From Candidatus Magasanikbacteria bacterium CG1_02_32_51 (GTDB taxonomy: Bacteria; Patescibacteriota; Patescibacteriia; Magasanikbacterales; UBA922): DNA of 26,146 nucleotides. The notes under the pieces were generated by a model. That model had not been told where the DNA came from, searched no databases, and saw only the letters and a program-made list of their open reading frames with translations. Location of the stretch: positions 1 through 26,146 of the forward strand of contig MNVC01000015.1 of assembly GCA_001871435.1 (NCBI GenBank), written 5' to 3'. This document shows, in pieces, positions 21,895-26,146 of this stretch (position 1 is its first letter; each line of letters begins with the position of its first letter). Both the position numbers and the translations under genes were made by a program.

Positions 21895-21903
21895 ATTATA
21901 CCA
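21895..21903 (-). promoter_or_regulatory. Extended -10 promoter element of the antiporter gene
   Basis: TGGTATAAT on the minus strand, perfect TGn-TATAAT. A transcript from it would include the TTG start at 21860. Confidence 0.55.
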
Positions 21904-21956
21904 AAAATTTGATAAACTTTCTATCATTTTACTACTCCTTGTTTTATACTCAAAAA

Positions 21957-24900
21957 TTATTTTCTAAAAATCTTCTTCCAAAACTTTTTCAACTTTTCTA
22001 AGAAAACTCCTCCACTACTCTTGGCAAACAATCCAAAAAATATAGCAGTAACTCCCCCAGCTGTGGCTACTAAATATTTCTCAACCATATCAGCACTGTC
22101 CTGTTCTTTGGCTTGTTCTTGTTTGGTAATGAAATCTTCAGTCACACCAGTCTTCATAATATCATTTGGCATACGTGGCAAAAGCTGATATTCAGTTTTT
22201 GTTTGATGAAGAAGTCCAGTAACACGAACCAAATCACCTTCTTGAAAAACATCTTTCCTTATACCAGCACCAGCTTTGAAATAAACTTTTATTTCTTCGG
22301 TACCATCATCTATATACATATAAGAACTTTTTATTTCAGTAATTTCTCCACTAGCAACCAACAAACTGCCCTCATAAGCTTCACCAATATTTTCCAATTC
22401 CAAAAATTTTCCTTGTGGCAAATCTACATGTCCTAAAATTTTTATATCCTTTTTTTCTTTCAATTTTATTCTAGTTTCCCCAGATGTTTCTGTAATTTCT
22501 CCTGTTATTTCTATCTCATCTCCTATTTGCAACTTGGGAAAATCTTTACTGTACATATAGACCTGCACTCCAGCATTTTGATTTATAATATAAAAAAACT
22601 GTGTACCAAGTACCCCCGGCTCTACAGCCACAGTACCTGTCACACTTACCAAGTCTCCAAGATCTTCATCGCGAACTTTTTCCAAAGTGGTATTGATAAC
22701 TGGTTTGATAGAATTACTTTTTGATTTGATAATTTTTATTCCTTTTACTTTTGTATTTTCATTAATAAAATTTTCTTCACCTGGTGTTGGTGAACTGGTC
22801 CAAACCCAAATACCTTCACTATTACGGACATAAGAAGCACCTTCTACGACATCATCAAACCTAATTTCTGTTAATATAGTTCCATCTGGATATAAAATAC
22901 GTACTGAATCACTAGTATTATTAAAAGCTAATTTAATATCCTGACGACCAAATACTTTATATTCTTTTGTCTTAATAATTGTCTTGTCTGGAAAAGTATA
23001 AGCTTTTGATCCCCCTTCTTCATCATCTAATTTTAACCCAGAAATATCAAGGTCTTCATCACTAGGATTAAAAAGCTCTACAAATTCTGTAGTGTCAGAG
23101 CCAACAGGATTTGCTAAAACTTCAGAAATATTCAAAACTGAAACATTACTTATCCCATTATAACCTCCGACAAAATCACTACTTAATTTTGCAGTCACTA
23201 CAATTTGTTTTTCACTCTTGTTAGTTCCATCATCAACAATCAAAGTCACACTATAAACACCTTCTTGTCCAAACTTGTGTTCTACACTAGCACCGTTATC
23301 ATCTGTACCATCAGCAAAGTCCCAATTAAAACTTAGTTTTTTGCCATCAGGACTAACAGTATCTGAGGCATCAAAAGTTACCCATTCGTTGACTGCAACT
23401 TCAGTATCAGTATCAATGACGACAATTGGTGAAGAACTTTTTCCCTCCAAAATATTTTTTGTTCCTGAAGTAACTTTGGTAGTCCAAACCCATATATTAT
23501 CTTCTTGTCTAACATAGCTTTGTTTTTCCAAAACACCACCAGGATAACTTACCAAATCCACAATTGAGCCATTTGAAGAAAATAATTTTACTTCATCACC
23601 TCCAGTATTATTTAGAGCAATATCTGTCATAGATCTTTTGAAAACAATATAATCTCCTGATTTCAAAATACCTTGTTTGATTGTATATTTTTTCTTGGTA
23701 GAGTCAGACAATTGCCAATCTTTTAGATCCACAGTTTCTTTACCATTGTTAAAAATTTCAATAAATTCATCATCAATATCACTACCTGCTGGATTAGGAA
23801 ATACTTCATTAATAATCACATTAGTTTGCAAAACAATATTATCATTAATATTTTTGTCTTCACCACTCATCGAAAAAATATTTTTGGCATTTTTGGTGAT
23901 AGTATCTGTAATGACAAAATCATAATAATCATTGTTAGCATCTTGTCCATCCACTTTTCTAATGAGTGAATAAGGATCACTTGCCATAGGTGCGTTGTCA
24001 TAAATATTGCCATCATCCCAAGTACCATAAACTATTTTATCTATTTCTTTGTCGCTTGGGTCGGTAAGTAAAACTAAGTCTCCAGCATTATTGAGACTAC
24101 CTTTTGGTTTTTCCACAACATAAAAATTCTTAGCATCAATTTCTCCATCCAAAACAGTATCAGCTTCACTACCATCAGACAATTTCCAATTTGTGAGATC
24201 AACTGTTTCTGTTGTGTTATTAAAAAGTTCCACAAACTCTTCTTCACCATCACTTGGGTCTGACACCATTTCATTAATAACCAAATCTCGTGGATTATAA
24301 ACTTTACTTGACGTTTGTGATGAACCATTACCTCCACCACCAGATTTTGGTGGAGCTGTAACCACCGCCTTGATAACATTTGGTTCTCCTGGTGTTGGTT
24401 GTGTAGTCACAGCAAAATCATTTTTATTATTTCCCGTATTTTGACCATCCACAATTCTTGCAACTGCATTTGGATCAGAAGTATCAGGAGCATTATCAGC
24501 TATATTTTCATCAAGAGTATCTATCCAATTTCCATAACGAACCACATCTACCAAATTTCCCAAATTATCATAAAGAGCAATCAAATCTCCATCATTATTT
24601 AATTTACTAGAATTAATCGTTACCACCAAAAAACTATTTGTTTCCAATATATTATCTAAAGATAAAATCTTTTTGGTGCTTGTACTAGTTTTGTCGCCTT
24701 CGTGCAATTCCCAATCTTGCAAATTCACAGTCGTTGTTGAATTATTATAAATTTCCACCCACTCTTTATTATCCAAAACAGGATCGCTTACAAATTCATT
24801 GATGACAATACCTAAATAATTATTTTCTGTACCTGTTGATGTAGTTGAAGTTGTGGTTTTGGTAACTATTTCTAAATCTAAACTATCGTTTCCAATACCA

Positions 24901-25724
24901 CCTTTATCATCTGTGACTTGTAACTTGATATTATATTGTCCAATATCTTGAAAAGAATAAAAGAAAATAGAACTTGTAGCCAAAACATTATTATTCAAAA
25001 ACCATTCATATTTTATAATTTCTCCATCACTATCTACTGATTGACTTCCATCAAAATTTATTTCTTCATCAACTTCAAATTCCATTTTACTGGTAAGAAT
25101 CTCCGCTACAGGATCAATATTTTGATTTTCATCATCATTATTTGCCACTGACCAATAATTTTTTTGACCAACACTATTATCATTTGGATTTTCCTGCCAA
25201 TTAGTTAATTCTGTAGAAGAAATTTCCAAATCTTTTCTTTCCAAAGAATGATTATTTTGTATTCCTAAATAAATAAACTTTTCTATAAAATCATTATCAC
25301 CATTACTTATTTTTAGGCCAATTTCTTCACCGCTTTTATTCAAAACACTCCAAGAACTATCCAAAACTAAAGCAGAAAAATCAGGGTAAACTTGAAAAAA
25401 ATTCAAATCATTTTGGGCAATTACAGCATAAGAGTGAGAAGCTAAAACAAAAGTTTGTTGAATACTTCTGGAACTAGTAGCAAGTGTGTGATTGGTCGTA
25501 GCTTCCCAAAATTTCCAACCAGACAAATCTACATCTTTACTACCTTTGTTATAAATTTCTATCCATTGAAAGCCATTATCAGCACAACCAGTTGGACAAA
25601 TTTCGGTAATCACGATATCTTCATTAGCACTATGAACAAAATTTTTAAATAAAAAAACACTCATAAAGAGTGCCAACAAAACAGAAACAAAAAAACCTAA
25701 ACCTAACAAACATATCTTTTTCAT
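21957..25724 (-). CDS. Large surface protein with five lamin-tail, two PKD and two OB-fold domains
   Basis: 1255 residues, exported and tail-anchored. An N-terminal signal/anchor (residues 5-27) is followed by lamin-tail domains (LTD) at ~37-150, 304-445, 480-605, 634-760 and 864-985. Each shows the pattern VINE...EFVELFNN...VDLTNWKLSD. PKD-type beta domains lie at ~204-286 (NFDGSQSVDSDG) and ~766-845 (FDASDTVSPDG). Two OB-fold-like domains follow (~1020-1098, VSVTGTVAVEPG; ~1117-1195, VASGEITEIKSS). A C-terminal helix (~1217-1236) and basic tail anchor it. An ideal AAGGAGG lies five bases before the ATG and TGTTATACT lies further upstream. LTD/OB combinations occur in secreted nucleases and DNA-uptake-related proteins; here no nuclease domain is seen, so DNA binding at the surface is only a guess. 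Confidence 0.92.
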   Translation of the reverse strand: MKKICLLGLGFFVSVLLALFMSVFLFKNFVHSANEDIVITEICPTGCADNGFQWIEIYNKGSKDVDLSGWKFWEATTNHTLATSSRSIQQTFVLASHSYAVIAQNDLNFFQVYPDFSALVLDSSWSVLNKSGEEIGLKISNGDNDFIEKFIYLGIQNNHSLERKDLEISSTELTNWQENPNDNSVGQKNYWSVANNDDENQNIDPVAEILTSKMEFEVDEEINFDGSQSVDSDGEIIKYEWFLNNNVLATSSIFFYSFQDIGQYNIKLQVTDDKGGIGNDSLDLEIVTKTTTSTTSTGTENNYLGIVINEFVSDPVLDNKEWVEIYNNSTTTVNLQDWELHEGDKTSTSTKKILSLDNILETNSFLVVTINSSKLNNDGDLIALYDNLGNLVDVVRYGNWIDTLDENIADNAPDTSDPNAVARIVDGQNTGNNKNDFAVTTQPTPGEPNVIKAVVTAPPKSGGGGNGSSQTSSKVYNPRDLVINEMVSDPSDGEEEFVELFNNTTETVDLTNWKLSDGSEADTVLDGEIDAKNFYVVEKPKGSLNNAGDLVLLTDPSDKEIDKIVYGTWDDGNIYDNAPMASDPYSLIRKVDGQDANNDYYDFVITDTITKNAKNIFSMSGEDKNINDNIVLQTNVIINEVFPNPAGSDIDDEFIEIFNNGKETVDLKDWQLSDSTKKKYTIKQGILKSGDYIVFKRSMTDIALNNTGGDEVKLFSSNGSIVDLVSYPGGVLEKQSYVRQEDNIWVWTTKVTSGTKNILEGKSSSPIVVIDTDTEVAVNEWVTFDASDTVSPDGKKLSFNWDFADGTDDNGASVEHKFGQEGVYSVTLIVDDGTNKSEKQIVVTAKLSSDFVGGYNGISNVSVLNISEVLANPVGSDTTEFVELFNPSDEDLDISGLKLDDEEGGSKAYTFPDKTIIKTKEYKVFGRQDIKLAFNNTSDSVRILYPDGTILTEIRFDDVVEGASYVRNSEGIWVWTSSPTPGEENFINENTKVKGIKIIKSKSNSIKPVINTTLEKVRDEDLGDLVSVTGTVAVEPGVLGTQFFYIINQNAGVQVYMYSKDFPKLQIGDEIEITGEITETSGETRIKLKEKKDIKILGHVDLPQGKFLELENIGEAYEGSLLVASGEITEIKSSYMYIDDGTEEIKVYFKAGAGIRKDVFQEGDLVRVTGLLHQTKTEYQLLPRMPNDIMKTGVTEDFITKQEQAKEQDSADMVEKYLVATAGGVTAIFFGLFAKSSGGVFLEKLKKFWKKIFRK

Positions 25725-25762
25725 ATCCTCCTTTTTTAAAAATTAATTTATAAACTAAAAAT

Positions 25763-25771
25763 AGTATAACA
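25763..25771 (-). promoter_or_regulatory. Extended -10 promoter element of the lamin-tail gene
   Basis: TGTTATACT on the minus strand, 39 bases before the ATG at 25724. Confidence 0.5.
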
Positions 25772-25795
25772 TAAAAAAATTAAAGATAAAATAAA

Positions 25796-25823
25796 TTGTA
25801 TTTCTACAATGGTGTGTTATAAT
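25796..25823 (+). promoter_or_regulatory. Orphan promoter pointing into the IS30 element
   Basis: TTGTAT (25796-25801), 16 bases, TATAAT (25818-25823) with TG at the extended position. No plus-strand gene follows in the window; the next feature is the insertion element end at ~25873. Confidence 0.5.
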
Positions 25824-25872
25824 AACTTTAATAATAAAGGCACTGGTCTAGACTTTCTAACAATACTAAGGT

Positions 25873-26146
25873 AGTCCCCAACTTCTAACGCAACAGTGTT
25901 AAGAATTAATTAATTGATTAAAGACCTTGTAGGGTGTGGAGTAGTTCAAAGTTTTTCTCGGGCGTCCATTTAATTGATGTTGCGCTCTTTTCACTTCATA
26001 TCTGGATACTTTGTGAAAATCTGTGCCTTTGGGAAAATATTGTCTGATTAGTCCGTTGGTGTTTTCGTTGGTACCTCGTTCCCACGGACTACGGGGATGA
26101 GCAAAGTAAACTTTTATGCCGGTGATTTTGGTAAATAATTTATGTT
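25873..26146 (-). mobile_element. IS30-family insertion sequence, transposase-3' end only
   Basis: The element end is marked by GTCCCCAACTTCTAACGCAA CAG around 25876-25897, whose AACGCAACAG part resembles IS30-type terminal repeats. The transposase reading frame begins just inside. The other end lies beyond the window, so the exact boundary and target duplication are not determined. Confidence 0.8.
25899..26146 (-). CDS. IS30-family transposase, C-terminal part (N-terminus outside window)
   Basis: The last 82 codons or so of an IS30-type DDE transposase on the minus strand, stop TAA at 25899-25901. Visible signatures are VYFAHPRSPWERGTNENTNG, which carries the catalytic glutamate of the DDE triad (in ...ENTNG/WERG region), followed by LIRQYFPKGTDF and LNGRPRKTLNYSTPYKVF, the family's conserved C-terminal motif. 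The frame is intact to the window edge, so the element may be functional. Confidence 0.93.
   Translation of the reverse strand, partial: HKLFTKITGIKVYFAHPRSPWERGTNENTNGLIRQYFPKGTDFHKVSRYEVKRAQHQLNGRPRKTLNYSTPYKVFNQLINS

Overview
The window looks like chromosome from a Candidate Phyla Radiation (Patescibacteria, Parcubacteria-like) bacterium. This is inference from content: AT-rich DNA, a compact type IV pilus locus (PilB, PilC, PilM, PilN, PilO), very large lamin-tail/PKD and fibronectin-type-III surface proteins, a TRM11-like tRNA methyltransferase, tRNAs without encoded CCA, and intergenic DNA crowded with small palindromic repeats. TGA is used as a stop, so genetic code 25 (SR1/Gracilibacteria) is not indicated.

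Layout. 1-2856 (minus): two secreted or anchored surface proteins. 2857-3812: gene-free nest of palindromic repeats. 3813-10517 (plus): pilB-pilC-pilM-pilN-pilO, a small membrane protein, then a tRNA methyltransferase. 10518-11077: second repeat nest sharing repeats with the first. 11078-14194 (minus): nucleotidyltransferase, Nudix hydrolase, ychF and a SIS-domain protein. 14195-15467: the most information-rich gap. It holds two copies of a three-box DnaA-box array with identical internal spacing (candidate oriC), then a near-consensus sigma70 promoter driving a ~380-nt structured RNA of unknown class with its own terminator. 15468-17853 (plus): dksA/traR-like gene, lspA and comM; the terminator after the first gene lies inside the lspA coding region. 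17895-19097: tRNA-Leu, then an island of less AT-rich small genes with strong Shine-Dalgarno sites. 19103-19926 (minus): tRNA-Ala, a tRNA-Phe relic, tRNA-Phe, a truncated GIY-YIG gene, tRNA-Pro, an intact GIY-YIG gene and a tRNA-Pro relic. 20082-25724 (minus): a CPA2 cation/proton antiporter and a 1255-residue lamin-tail protein. 25873-26146: the end of an IS30-family element.

Best candidates for something undescribed: (1) tRNA genes each followed, exactly two bases after the discriminator, by a GIY-YIG reading frame, with relic tRNA copies nearby; (2) GC-rich micro-palindromes sitting in loops of other structured sequences, including the D-loop and anticodon arm of the tRNA relics; (3) the structured RNA beside the duplicated DnaA-box array; (4) the terminator that doubles as the lspA N-terminal coding sequence.
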